From positions 61,746-125,745 of the forward strand of contig NZ_JAGFBV010000010.1 of assembly GCF_017948595.1 (NCBI RefSeq): 64,000 bases of DNA. Direction: 5' to 3'. The DNA comes from Flavobacterium geliluteum (GTDB lineage Bacteria; Bacteroidota; Bacteroidia; Flavobacteriales; Flavobacteriaceae). The position numbers and the translations under genes are program-made. The notes under the pieces are model-generated. The model saw only the letters and a program-made list of their open reading frames with translations, ran no database searches and was not told where the DNA came from. This document shows positions 1 through 9,108 of the stretch, one piece after another. Position 1 is the stretch's first letter. Each line of letters begins with the position of its first letter.

Positions 1-1
1 A

Positions 2-958
2 CATAATTTTAGAGTATCCTATCAAACAGGTTTCCGTAATCCAACTACTCAGGATCAATATATTGGTTTAGATTTAGGACCGTTTGCTTTAATTGGTTCT
101 GCTCCTGAAAATTTAGATCGATTTACAGAAACAAAACCAGTGAGTGCTGCAGGTCAAGCTTTAGGATCTCCTGCTACGGTAAATTTATCAGGTCAGAATG
201 CGTATCGTAACGCTTATACTTTGACCTCGGTTCAGGCATTTAGCCTGTCTGCAAATCCTGCAGATCTTAAGGTTGCCAATGTTGGTTTGGTTAAGCCGGA
301 ACAAGTACAGGCTTTTGAAATTGGTTATCGCTCAGTTGTTCAAAATGATTTGTCAATCGATTTGAATGCTTACTACAATATTTATAATGATTTCATGAAT
401 ACTTCGAGAGTAATTTCACCATACTACGGTACAGTTGGAACCAATGCTGCAGATCCAGAAGTTCAAAAAACTTATGCTGCTATAAGATTTGGCGATAGAA
501 GAGTTTATCAGGTATATACTAATACAACTGCTAATATTTCATCATTAGGTTTTGGTGTTGGTTTGGCAAAGAAAGTATACAAAGATTTTGAGTTAGGGGT
601 AAATTATAACTATGCACAATTTGATTTTGATCAGACAGAAGATCCTAGTTTTATTGCTGGATTTAATACGCCTAAACATAGAGTTAAAGCTTCTTTAGGA
701 AATTCTAAAGTAACTAAGAACTTAGGTTTTAATCTAAATGTAAGATGGAACACAGAATATTTATGGCAATCTTCTTTTGGAGATGGTATGATTCCAGAAA
801 ATACGGTTCTTGATGCTCAGATAAATTATGCTTTTCCAAAATTAAAATCAGTTGTTAAAGTAGGAGCAACGAATCTTTTCGGTTCAGATTATCTTCAGGT
901 AATTGGTGCGGGAGCAATTGGTCAGCAATGGTTTGCTTCTTGGACAATCAATCCATAA
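2..958 (+). CDS. TonB-dependent outer-membrane receptor, C-terminal part
   Basis: The reading frame is open from the window edge, so this is the last ~318 residues of a longer gene whose start lies outside. The visible part begins with a beta-strand block containing the phrase SYQTGFRNPTTQDQ, typical of the barrel of TonB-dependent receptors. It continues with alternating amphipathic strands (NYNYAQFDFDQ, FNLNVRWNTEYLW) and ends on an aromatic-rich last strand (GQQWFASWTINP), as outer-membrane barrels do. Such receptors import ligands too large for porins, driven by TonB-ExbBD. The N-terminal plug is not in the window, so the substrate cannot be read. The next gene, 72 bp downstream on the same strand, is a GDSL lipoprotein, so a lipid or ester ligand is possible but only inferred. 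Confidence 0.85.
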   Translation, partial: HNFRVSYQTGFRNPTTQDQYIGLDLGPFALIGSAPENLDRFTETKPVSAAGQALGSPATVNLSGQNAYRNAYTLTSVQAFSLSANPADLKVANVGLVKPEQVQAFEIGYRSVVQNDLSIDLNAYYNIYNDFMNTSRVISPYYGTVGTNAADPEVQKTYAAIRFGDRRVYQVYTNTTANISSLGFGVGLAKKVYKDFELGVNYNYAQFDFDQTEDPSFIAGFNTPKHRVKASLGNSKVTKNLGFNLNVRWNTEYLWQSSFGDGMIPENTVLDAQINYAFPKLKSVVKVGATNLFGSDYLQVIGAGAIGQQWFASWTINP

Positions 959-1030
959 TACATGGAAAATTGAGTTCTTGAGTTTGTCAGGACGAATGAA
1001 AAAGAAGTACTAATTTTAAATTAAAAAATC

Positions 1031-2614
1031 ATGATAAAAAATATAAAATGGCTATTGCTGGTTTCCTTAACCTTTGTAGCATGTAACAATGATGATGATA
1101 ATGCTGCTCCGGCAGAGGTTCCGGTTGTTCCCGGTACGGCAGTATTTACAAAATATGTAGCGCTTGGTGACTCTTTTGCGGCAGGATATAGTGATGGTGC
1201 ACTTTTCAAAAAAGGTCAGGAAGGAGCTTATACAACTATTCTATCGCAGCAATTTGCAGCTGCTGGCGGAGGTGCTTTTACAATTCCTTTTATGAGTGAT
1301 AATATTGGAGGTCTATTGTTGGGCGGAAATGTTATAGCAGGTCCTCGTTTGTATTTTAATGGATCGGCTCCGGTGGCATTAACAGATAAACCAACCACTG
1401 AAGTTGGTGTTCATCTTACAGGAACTTTTAATAACTTGAGTGTTCCGGGAGCAAAAAGTTATCATTTGGTTACTCCTGGTTATGGTAATGTTGCTGGTGT
1501 AGCAACAGGAACTGCAAACCCTTATTTCGCACGTTTCTCAAGTTCGCCTTCAACAACGGTACTTGCTGATGCAGTGGTGCAAACTCCTACTTTTTTCTCT
1601 CTATGGATAGGTGGAAATGATGTTTTGGGTTATGCTTCTTCAGGAGGAATAGGAAAGGATCAAAAAGGAAACCTAAATCCTGCAACTTACGGAGGTAACG
1701 ATATTACAGATCCAACGGTTTTTGCAAATGTTTACAACACTTTGGTAACGGGCTTAACAGCTAATGGAGCAAAAGGTGTAGTGGCCAATTTGCCTTATAT
1801 TAATACACTGCCTTATTTTGTAACGGTTCCTTATAACCCACTTACATCAAGTTTGTTAGGGAACGGAAACGCTACTGTTGGAGTTGCAACTATAAAAGCT
1901 TTAAATGCACAATTATACGGTCCGCTAAAACAAGCTTTGACTGCTTTTGGAGCAGGTGACAGAATCAATTTGCTTTCTGAGACTGCAGCCAATCCTTTGT
2001 TGATTAAAGATGAGACTTTGACCAATTTGTCTGCACAATTAACAGCGGCTTTTACACCAACATTAGGTGCTCAAACTGCTGCTTTTTATGGTCAGGTTTT
2101 TGGTCAGGCAAGACAAACAAAACAAACATCTGATGGTACTTTTAAAGATTATGTTGTTTTGCCAACCAGAACAGTGATTGGTACGGCACCAACGGCTGCT
2201 AATTCTGGTCTGGGAATTGCTCCGCCAGCACCTTTGGATAAATTTGGAATTACATTTCCGTTGCAGGACAAAGACGTTTTGATTCAATCTGAAATAACAG
2301 AAATCAAAGTAGCTACAGATGCATACAATGCTACTATCGAAGCTGTAGCAAAAGCAAAAGGACTAGCGTTTGTAGATACACGACCAATTATGGCGCAATT
2401 GTCTAATGGCGGGATTAGTTTTGGAAATTATACATTGTCAGCAACGTATGTTACAGGTGGTGCTTTTTCTCTTGACGGAATTCATCCAAGTGCCAGAGGA
2501 TATGGTCTGATTGCTAATATATTTATTGATGCTATCAATACTCAATTTCAGTCGACTCTTAGACGTGTAGATTTGGGAGTATATCCAATTCAGTATCCAA
2601 AAACAATCAATTAA
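1031..2614 (+). CDS. SGNH/GDSL-family lipoprotein esterase
   Basis: The protein has 527 residues with a lipoprotein signal ending in the lipobox LTFVAC (Cys18) followed by Asn/Asp residues, so it should be membrane-anchored. The GDSL block I is VALGDSFAAG with nucleophile Ser48, block III is GGND near residue 193, and block V is DGIHPS near residue 483, which supplies the catalytic Asp and His. All SGNH residues are therefore present. The enzyme class hydrolyses esters of lipids or acylated sugars; the exact substrate is not readable. A long spacer between blocks III and V makes it larger than simple GDSL esterases. It follows the TonB receptor closely and ends at a strong terminator, so the two probably form one uptake-and-hydrolysis unit. 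Confidence 0.85.
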   Translation: MIKNIKWLLLVSLTFVACNNDDDNAAPAEVPVVPGTAVFTKYVALGDSFAAGYSDGALFKKGQEGAYTTILSQQFAAAGGGAFTIPFMSDNIGGLLLGGNVIAGPRLYFNGSAPVALTDKPTTEVGVHLTGTFNNLSVPGAKSYHLVTPGYGNVAGVATGTANPYFARFSSSPSTTVLADAVVQTPTFFSLWIGGNDVLGYASSGGIGKDQKGNLNPATYGGNDITDPTVFANVYNTLVTGLTANGAKGVVANLPYINTLPYFVTVPYNPLTSSLLGNGNATVGVATIKALNAQLYGPLKQALTAFGAGDRINLLSETAANPLLIKDETLTNLSAQLTAAFTPTLGAQTAAFYGQVFGQARQTKQTSDGTFKDYVVLPTRTVIGTAPTAANSGLGIAPPAPLDKFGITFPLQDKDVLIQSEITEIKVATDAYNATIEAVAKAKGLAFVDTRPIMAQLSNGGISFGNYTLSATYVTGGAFSLDGIHPSARGYGLIANIFIDAINTQFQSTLRRVDLGVYPIQYPKTIN

Positions 2615-2630
2615 ATATAAATAACCAATA

Positions 2631-2671
2631 AAAAAGCCACTCATTAAAAAAGATAATGTAGTGGCTTTTTT
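2631..2671 (+). terminator. Rho-independent terminator after the GDSL lipoprotein
   Basis: Arms AAAAAGCCACT (2631-2641) and AGTGGCTTTTT (2660-2670) pair perfectly and end in a T run. Confidence 0.85.
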
Positions 2672-2756
2672 AATGGCATAAAATTATCAATTTAACCATT
2701 TAAAGGCTGACTTTTAGGAATCAAACAAAATCGCAGTATTTTTTTTATAAAAAATA

Positions 2757-2786
2757 TTGATTTTATATTTTAAAAATTTATCTTTG
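2757..2786 (+). promoter_or_regulatory. Bacteroidota-type promoter of atpD
   Basis: TTG at 2757-2759 is followed after 19 bp by TATCTTTG at 2779-2786, matching the -33/-7 elements of the primary sigma factor in Bacteroidota. Transcription would start near 2792, giving a leader of about 55 nt before atpD. Confidence 0.7.
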
Positions 2787-2844
2787 CGCTCTGAAAAAAG
2801 AGGTATTTTCGATAAACCTAAATAGCTATTTAATAAACACATAA

Positions 2845-4359
<1,515 letters not shown>

Positions 4360-4445
4360 TATATAAGTTAAAAGTGAGAGGTTAGATGTTAGACGTTTTG
4401 TCTGAAACTTCTAACCTTTAACAAATAACTTCTAACTCAAAAAAT
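4360..4445. other. Intergenic spacer with low-complexity inverted phrase
   Basis: The spacer between atpD and atpC contains an imperfect hairpin with arms GGTTAGA (4380-4386) and TCTAACC (4410-4416), and a repeated word of the type CTTCTAAC. Similar word-like repeats occur in several other spacers of this window. Confidence 0.5.
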
Positions 4446-4727
4446 ATGATTTTAGAAATAGTATCACCAGAAGCAAAATTATTTTCAGGGGAAGTAACTT
4501 CGGTTACCTTACCTGGAGTTGATGGAAGCTTTCAAATTTTGAATAATCACGCTCCGATTGTTTCTATTTTAGAAAAAGGAACTGTAAAAGTTGTAGCGTC
4601 CAGCTTTAATTTTTCTAAAGAAGTAGCGGGTAAATTCACGAAAGTAAATGAGCAAACCTACACATTAGAGATTGCATCAGGTACTATCGAAATGAAAGAC
4701 AACAAAGTAATTGTTTTAGCCGACTAA
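4446..4727 (+). CDS. atpC: ATP synthase F1 subunit epsilon, short form
   Basis: The protein has 93 residues matching the N-terminal beta-sandwich of the F1 epsilon subunit: LEIVSPEAKLFSGEVTSVTLPG, then GSFQILNNHAPIVSIL, the conserved region that contacts gamma and the c-ring. The C-terminal two-helix domain, which inhibits ATP hydrolysis in longer epsilon subunits of about 130-140 residues, is absent. Short epsilon subunits are known in Bacteroidota, so this is probably not a truncation. It is co-oriented with atpD across an 86-bp spacer. Its stop codon lies inside a duplicated ~52-bp segment (4726-4777). Confidence 0.93.
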   Translation: MILEIVSPEAKLFSGEVTSVTLPGVDGSFQILNNHAPIVSILEKGTVKVVASSFNFSKEVAGKFTKVNEQTYTLEIASGTIEMKDNKVIVLAD

Positions 4728-4777
4728 GACAATTTCAAAATAAATTAAAAAGCCAGACAGTGATGTTTGGCTTTTTT
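4726..4777 (+). repeat. Direct repeat copy A containing the atpC terminator
   Basis: The first 27 bp (4726-4752) are identical to 5305-5331. The rest, up to 4777, matches 5332-5356 with about four differences. The copy carries the atpC terminator hairpin: AAAAAGCCAGAC, then GTTTGGCTTTTT, then T's. Copy B lies 579 bp away at the end of the next gene. Confidence 0.9.
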
Positions 4778-4778
4778 T

Positions 4779-4786
4779 TATTTTTG
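4779..4786 (+). promoter_or_regulatory. -7 element directly before the small membrane-protein gene
   Basis: TATTTTTG (4779-4786) matches TAnnTTTG and ends four bases before the ATG at 4791. It is built from the T run of the atpC terminator. A transcript from here would be essentially leaderless. Confidence 0.4.
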
Positions 4787-4790
4787 AAAT

Positions 4791-5327
4791 ATGGAAAATA
4801 ATAAAAAACAAGAAGTTTCAATATTAGAAAAGAAAAGAAGCTGGTTCGAGTTAGCTTTAGCTGCTGTCTTTTATGGTGTTTTTATTTATTTGTTAGGGAT
4901 CTTGATTTACGTTCTTTATTTAGGTGCTTCTTTCGTTCTTTTTATCAAGCTCCTAACTTCTGTTGTTTCTGTTGGTGGTTTCTGTTTAGGTTATGGATTA
5001 CTTTTTTCTGCAACAAAAGATATTATTATAAACGTGACAGACAGTATTATCATAACAAGATATGTTGTTGGGCCATTTTCCTATGATGTAAATTCTAAAG
5101 TAACAGAGTTTGAGTACGTTTCTTTTTTCGTAGATAAGTGGGGAGAATATGCAACGAATCTCTGGTATGTTAAAAACAGGCATTATAAAATGTGTAGTTT
5201 TGAAACCAAACAAATGGCTTATCAATTTTGTCTAGATCTTTCAAATAAACTAGATATCGATATCCTAGATGCTACTGAGAAAGGAAATTTTAAATGGATT
5301 GAGAAAGACAATTTCAAAATAAATTAA
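4791..5327 (+). CDS. Small membrane protein of unknown function
   Basis: The 178-residue protein is not recognised. Residues ~20-75 contain two hydrophobic segments (LALAAVFYGVFIYLLGILIYVLYLG and FIKLLTSVVSVGGFCLGYGLLF). The rest looks like a soluble cytoplasmic or PH-like beta region (DIIINVTDSIIITRYVVGPFSYDV). The last eight codons, KDNFKIN plus stop, are encoded by copy B of a direct repeat whose copy A overlaps the atpC stop codon and terminator. The gene is thus enclosed by two copies of the same segment, which suggests insertion or duplication at this locus. The original C-terminus may have been replaced by readthrough into the repeat. Confidence 0.65.
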   Translation: MENNKKQEVSILEKKRSWFELALAAVFYGVFIYLLGILIYVLYLGASFVLFIKLLTSVVSVGGFCLGYGLLFSATKDIIINVTDSIIITRYVVGPFSYDVNSKVTEFEYVSFFVDKWGEYATNLWYVKNRHYKMCSFETKQMAYQFCLDLSNKLDIDILDATEKGNFKWIEKDNFKIN

Positions 5328-5356
5328 AAAGACAAGTAGTGATGTTTGGCTTTTTT
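5305..5356 (+). repeat. Direct repeat copy B with terminator
   Basis: This is the second copy of the atpC-terminator segment. It supplies the end and stop codon of the 178-residue protein and a weaker hairpin around GTTTGGCTTTTTT. The left arm of the original hairpin is degraded here (ACAAGT in place of CCAGAC), so termination may be poorer. Confidence 0.9.
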
Positions 5357-5361
5357 GTTTC

Positions 5362-5440
5362 AGGAGCTATTCCAGCTGTCCACTATATCTTTGCTTGCCT
5401 AAAGAAGGCAGGCAAAGGATGCCGCTCCCATCTGGGCTAA
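5362..5440. repeat. Structured intergenic repeat, copy 1
   Basis: The element starts with GGAGCTATTCCAGCTGTC and ends with CCATCTGGGCT. Outer bases can pair (AGC and CCAG with CTGG and GCT). An inner stem pairs ATCTTTGCTTGCCT (5387-5400) with AGGCAGGCAAAGGAT (5406-5420). A second copy at 53507-53600 keeps the same ends but has a different inner stem that is also paired. This suggests a conserved RNA or DNA structure rather than chance. Confidence 0.65.
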
Positions 5441-5476
5441 AAATCAGAGCACACCAGAAATTTAGTCTTAATTTCA

Positions 5477-5484
5477 TAACTTTG
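5477..5484 (+). promoter_or_regulatory. -7 element of bioF
   Basis: TAACTTTG (5477-5484) matches TAnnTTTG and ends five bases before the bioF ATG, so the mRNA is probably leaderless or nearly so. No clear TTG is seen at -33. Confidence 0.5.
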
Positions 5485-5489
5485 CCTTT

Positions 5490-6644
5490 ATGAAATTACC
5501 CGAAAATCTCAATCAGAAACTGGAAAATCGTAAACAAAGCAATGCGCTAAGGCAATTGCCTAGCCAAAATAATCTAATCGATTTTACGTCTAATGATTAT
5601 ATCGGGTTTTCAAAATCAGAAACTATTTTCAAACAAACCCATCAGTATCTGATAGAAAAAGACATTGCTCAAAACGGAGCAACGGGTTCACGATTAATTT
5701 CTGGTAATCATTCTTTATATCCAATTACCGAGAATTTTATTGCGCAATTTCATGAGGCAGAATCGGCTCTAATTTTTAATTCGGGCTATGATGCCAATGT
5801 TGGGTTTTTTAGTGCTGTACCGCAACGAAACGATGTTATTTTGTATGATGAGTTAAGTCATGCTTCTATTCGTGACGGAATTGTTTTATCGAATGCCAAA
5901 TCATACAAATTCAACCACAATGATTTTGAAGATTTAGAACGGCTAATAATTAAATTTCGATCTTCCAAAACCCAAATTCCAACAATTATTTATATTGTAA
6001 CTGAGACCGTTTTTTCTATGGATGGCGATTGCCCAAATCTGGAAGAATTGGTTTTGCTCTCAGATAAATACAATTGTTATTTAGTAGTAGATGAAGCTCA
6101 TACGTTGGGAGTTTTTGGAGAAAAAGGCGAGGGTCTTGCGCAATATTTAAATGTTCAGGATCGAATTTTTGCCCGAATTATGACTTTCGGTAAAGGCTTG
6201 GGTTGTCACGGAGCAGCTATTTTAGGAAGTACCGCACTTAAAGAATATTTGGTCAACTTTGCCCGAAGTTTTATCTACACTACCGGACTGTCTCCGCATG
6301 CGGTAGCTACCATTTTGACGGTTTATCAACAATTAGCAGAAGAAAAAGAAACGATTGATAAACTGCGCAATAACATTGTTTTTTTTAATCAGCAAAAAAA
6401 TCTTTTAGGTCTAAAACCAATCTTTGTCCGAAGCAAATCGGCCATCCAGTCTGCGATTATTCCAGGAAATGAAAGAGTAAAGCAAATAGCGCAACAACTT
6501 CGTCAAAAAGGTTTTGATGTAAAACCAATTTTATCGCCAACTGTTCCCGAGGGGCAGGAAAGACTTCGCTTTTGTATTCATAGTTATAATTCAGAAAAAG
6601 AGATTTTTCAGGTTTTAGAGTTGCTGAGAGACTTTGTGTTTTAG
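5490..6644 (+). CDS. bioF: 8-amino-7-oxononanoate synthase
   Basis: The protein has 384 residues of the PLP-dependent alpha-oxoamine synthase family. BioF joins pimeloyl-ACP (or -CoA) and alanine to make 8-amino-7-oxononanoate, the first dedicated ring-precursor step of biotin synthesis. Visible motifs are SNDYIGF, GATGSRLISGNHSLY, the VDEAHTLGVFG strand with the PLP-ring aspartate and histidine, and FGKGLGCHGAA with the Schiff-base lysine. Glycine C-acetyltransferase (Kbl) is the close alternative. BioF is preferred because bioD, bioA and bioB are all present in this window. bioD-bioA are 2.5 kb downstream, separated by unrelated genes. The start at 5490 gives a complete N-terminus. Confidence 0.9.
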   Translation: MKLPENLNQKLENRKQSNALRQLPSQNNLIDFTSNDYIGFSKSETIFKQTHQYLIEKDIAQNGATGSRLISGNHSLYPITENFIAQFHEAESALIFNSGYDANVGFFSAVPQRNDVILYDELSHASIRDGIVLSNAKSYKFNHNDFEDLERLIIKFRSSKTQIPTIIYIVTETVFSMDGDCPNLEELVLLSDKYNCYLVVDEAHTLGVFGEKGEGLAQYLNVQDRIFARIMTFGKGLGCHGAAILGSTALKEYLVNFARSFIYTTGLSPHAVATILTVYQQLAEEKETIDKLRNNIVFFNQQKNLLGLKPIFVRSKSAIQSAIIPGNERVKQIAQQLRQKGFDVKPILSPTVPEGQERLRFCIHSYNSEKEIFQVLELLRDFVF

Positions 6645-6816
6645 ATGCGTTTTTCTAAAATATCAGAATAAAAGCATAACCACTTTTACAGATGTTTATT
6701 TTTTAAACCTTTGTAAAATCCCGTCTTTGCTGGCAATTAAAAAAAAACAATATTTTTTTGTAACGTTTTGATTGATTGTTTACTTACGAGTCGTAATCAA
6801 ATAAATCAAAAGCGTT

Positions 6817-7011
6817 ATGAAAACCAAAACATCTTTAGTCAAAACCATTATTTGTATCGTATTACTATTTTTATCGTCCATGCAAATCAGCTATTCATTA
6901 ATAAGTCATTTTGTACACGGCAAACCGTATTCTACTTTATTTGTAGTAGTTTGTTGTTTGTTTGCGGCAACTTTAGCGTCTTCAAAAAGACAGCAATGCA
7001 GCAAAAAATAA
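6817..7011 (+). CDS. Small hydrophobic protein, unknown
   Basis: The 64-residue protein has two hydrophobic stretches (TIICIVLLFLSSMQISYSLI and TLFVVVCCLFAATLA) and a basic tail. No family is recognised. It lies 48 bp upstream of the TraB/GumN-like gene on the same strand and starts with a good ATG, so it may be the first gene of that operon. An overlapping frame from 6768 lacks protein-like composition and is not preferred. Confidence 0.45.
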   Translation: MKTKTSLVKTIICIVLLFLSSMQISYSLISHFVHGKPYSTLFVVVCCLFAATLASSKRQQCSKK

Positions 7012-7059
7012 TGGAGTTTTAATCATCAAATCAATCTATAAACATCAATCAAAAACAGT

Positions 7060-7923
7060 ATGAAAAATTTATTTAAATCGGTAACAGCTGCGTTTCTAAT
7101 TATTTTTAGCGCAGGAACTCAAGCACAAACAAAATCTCCAAAACTTGAAAATTCGCTTTTATGGGAGGTTTCTGGAAACGGGTTGTCAAAACCATCGTAT
7201 TTGTACGGAACAATTCACATGATTTGTGGCGCGGATTATTTTCTTTCTGAAAAAGCAAAAAAAGCATTCGAAGCTTCTGAGAAATTAGTACTAGAAATTA
7301 ATTTATCAGATCCTAACGAGATTACAGCAATGCAACAAATGGCAATGGGAAAAGAACCTTTGGATAAAATATTAACTCCGGAACAATTGTCAAAATTGGA
7401 TTTGATTTTGAAAAAAACTACTGGAATGTCGGTGCAACAAGTAAATAGTTTTAGCTTAACAACCGTGATGAGTTTAATTTTTATAAAATCTTTTGGTTGC
7501 AGCGATATCAAATTGTACGAAATGGAATTTATAGAATTGGCTAAAAAACAAAATCATCAAATTGGCGGTTTAGAAACGATTAAGTCTCAGTTTGAAATTC
7601 TTGAAAATGCCTACACAAACGATGAAATGCTGACCATGTTAAGTGAGGCAACTCCAGACGAAGCGGCAGTTCTGGTAGATAATTATAAAAAAGAAAATAT
7701 TGATTTGATTTATATAAATACGACTGGCGAAAAGCTGATGAGTGAAAAAACAAAAGATAAAATGCTCAACGGTCGCAATCGTAATTGGGTGACGCAAATG
7801 CCTGAATTGATGAAAAAGCAACCCACATTTTTTGCAGTAGGAGCAGCGCATTTGGCTGGTGAAGAAGGAATAATTAATTTGTTGAGAAAAGCAGGATATA
7901 CCGTTAAACCAGTAACGAAATAG
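7060..7923 (+). CDS. TraB/GumN family exported protein
   Basis: The protein has 287 residues with a signal peptide ending near FSAGTQAQ. The mature part has the TraB/GumN (Tiki-like) pattern. An N-terminal block LLWEVSGNGLSKPSYLYGTIHM has the GTxH motif, acidic helices follow (LVLEINLSDPNE), and the C-terminal block FAVGAAHLAGEEGIINLLRKAGY has the second conserved GxxHLxG motif. Members of this fold are proposed metalloproteases, but substrates in bacteria are not established. An ECF sigma factor gene starts 7 bp after its stop, so it is probably in the same transcript and part of an envelope-stress or regulatory operon. Confidence 0.85.
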   Translation: MKNLFKSVTAAFLIIFSAGTQAQTKSPKLENSLLWEVSGNGLSKPSYLYGTIHMICGADYFLSEKAKKAFEASEKLVLEINLSDPNEITAMQQMAMGKEPLDKILTPEQLSKLDLILKKTTGMSVQQVNSFSLTTVMSLIFIKSFGCSDIKLYEMEFIELAKKQNHQIGGLETIKSQFEILENAYTNDEMLTMLSEATPDEAAVLVDNYKKENIDLIYINTTGEKLMSEKTKDKMLNGRNRNWVTQMPELMKKQPTFFAVGAAHLAGEEGIINLLRKAGYTVKPVTK

Positions 7924-7930
7924 CGAAGTT

Positions 7931-8434
7931 TTGAAAGAAAAAGAACAAGAGTTTTTAACGCGAATAGAAAAGCATAAAGGAATTTTGTATAAAGTTTCTA
8001 AAATGTATATGGATAATCATGACGACCAGCAAGACTTGTTTCAGGAGATTGTCTGTCAGCTCTGGAAATCCTATGATTCTTTCAGGAACGAAAGTCAATT
8101 TTCGACCTGGATGTACCGAGTCGCCGTAAATACTGCTATTGTTTTTTTGAAAAAAGAAAAACGCAAAGTCGATAAATACGAAATCACCTCTGAGAATATA
8201 AAAGACGACGAAGGCGATTCACATATAAAAGAAAGTCAGATCGATCATTTTTATAAAGCGGTTCAGAAATTGGAGAAAATTGATAAAGCGATTATTTTTT
8301 ATCAGTTAGAAGGATTTTCACACAAAGAAATTGGCGATAACTTAGGTATTTCTGAAGGGAATGCGAGAGTAAAATTAAACAGAGCAAAAGAAAAATTAAA
8401 AGAAATTATAAAAAATCAAGGATATGGATTTTAA
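7931..8434 (+). CDS. ECF-type RNA polymerase sigma factor
   Basis: The protein has 167 residues with the two sigma-70 regions of ECF factors. Region 2 is DQQDLFQEIVCQLWKSYDSFRNESQFSTWMYRVAVNTA; region 4 contains ALKAIIFYQLEGFSHKEI-like sequence (KAIIFYQLEGFSHKEIGDNLGISEGNARVK in parts), ending in the helix-turn-helix. The start is TTG, seven bases after the preceding stop codon, with no better ATG that keeps region 2 complete. The next gene overlaps its end by 11 bp and encodes a membrane protein, the usual place for a partner that holds the sigma factor inactive. Its targets are not visible from this window. Confidence 0.9.
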   Translation: MKEKEQEFLTRIEKHKGILYKVSKMYMDNHDDQQDLFQEIVCQLWKSYDSFRNESQFSTWMYRVAVNTAIVFLKKEKRKVDKYEITSENIKDDEGDSHIKESQIDHFYKAVQKLEKIDKAIIFYQLEGFSHKEIGDNLGISEGNARVKLNRAKEKLKEIIKNQGYGF

Positions 8435-9038
8435 CGATATACAAAACGCATGGAACAATGAAAAGACAGAAAATATCATTCTTCCGGATAATTTAGAAAA
8501 AATACAATCGGCCAATACGCCTTTAGATAAAATTAGAAAAAACTTAAAAAATGAATTAATTTACCAAGCGATCTCGGTCATCTTGATCGGATTTGTACCT
8601 TATATTTTTCATTTTGAGCAAAAATTCATAATGCCTTTCTTCTTGCTTTTTGGTATGTTTACGGCAGTTTGTGTGTATTATTTGCTAAAGCTTTATTTCT
8701 TTTATAAACGATTAAACAATACGGCTTTAAAAACAAAAGACAATTTGTATGAGACTTATTTTGATATTCGACTGAATATGGAATTGTACAAAACGTTTGG
8801 TTTTGCCCTGACGCCTTTTCTGGTTTTATTTTTGGTGGTTTTTGTTTATTATAAAGCATCAAAATCGGCAAATTTTAGTATGCTACAATTCAGTAATGCA
8901 GAGATAATAAGTGTTTTTTCTGTGGTGGTCTTCACGATTCTTTTTATGGGTCTGGTTTTAGAATGGTGGGTTCATTTTTTTTATGGCAAGTACGCCAAAG
9001 AAATAAAAAAAGTAATAGATCAATTAAAAGAAGAGTAA
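8424..9038 (+). CDS. Membrane protein paired with the ECF sigma factor
   Basis: The 204-residue protein has a soluble N-terminus of ~45 residues (FNDIQNAWNNEKTENIILP) followed by about four hydrophobic segments, including IYQAISVILIGFVPYIF, MPFFLLFGMFTAVCVYYLL, GFALTPFLVLFLVVFVYY and IISVFSVVVFTILFMGLVL. It overlaps the sigma gene by 11 bp, implying translational coupling. By position it is a candidate anti-sigma factor or sensor, but no zinc-binding anti-sigma motif is present, so this role is inferred only. Confidence 0.7.
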   Translation: MDFNDIQNAWNNEKTENIILPDNLEKIQSANTPLDKIRKNLKNELIYQAISVILIGFVPYIFHFEQKFIMPFFLLFGMFTAVCVYYLLKLYFFYKRLNNTALKTKDNLYETYFDIRLNMELYKTFGFALTPFLVLFLVVFVYYKASKSANFSMLQFSNAEIISVFSVVVFTILFMGLVLEWWVHFFYGKYAKEIKKVIDQLKEE

Positions 9039-9039
9039 A

Positions 9040-9073
9040 AAAAGCAGCCCATCGTAATGATGGGTTTCTTGTT
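9040..9073 (+). terminator. Terminator after the ECF operon
   Basis: CCCATC (9048-9053) and GATGGG (9059-9064) form a short stem with flanking A's upstream and T-rich sequence downstream. Confidence 0.6.
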
Positions 9074-9080
9074 TTATTGG

Positions 9081-9088
9081 TATTTTTG
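9081..9088 (+). promoter_or_regulatory. -7 element of bioD
   Basis: TATTTTTG matches TAnnTTTG, 20 bp upstream of the bioD ATG. No clear -33 TTG is seen at the usual distance. Confidence 0.45.
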
Positions 9089-9108
9089 CAACGTATTAAA
9101 ATAAAAAG

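Noticed and set aside
6768..7022. 84-codon frame overlapping the small hydrophobic protein
   Set aside because: The composition is not protein-like, and the frame at 6817 has clear hydrophobic segments and a better start.
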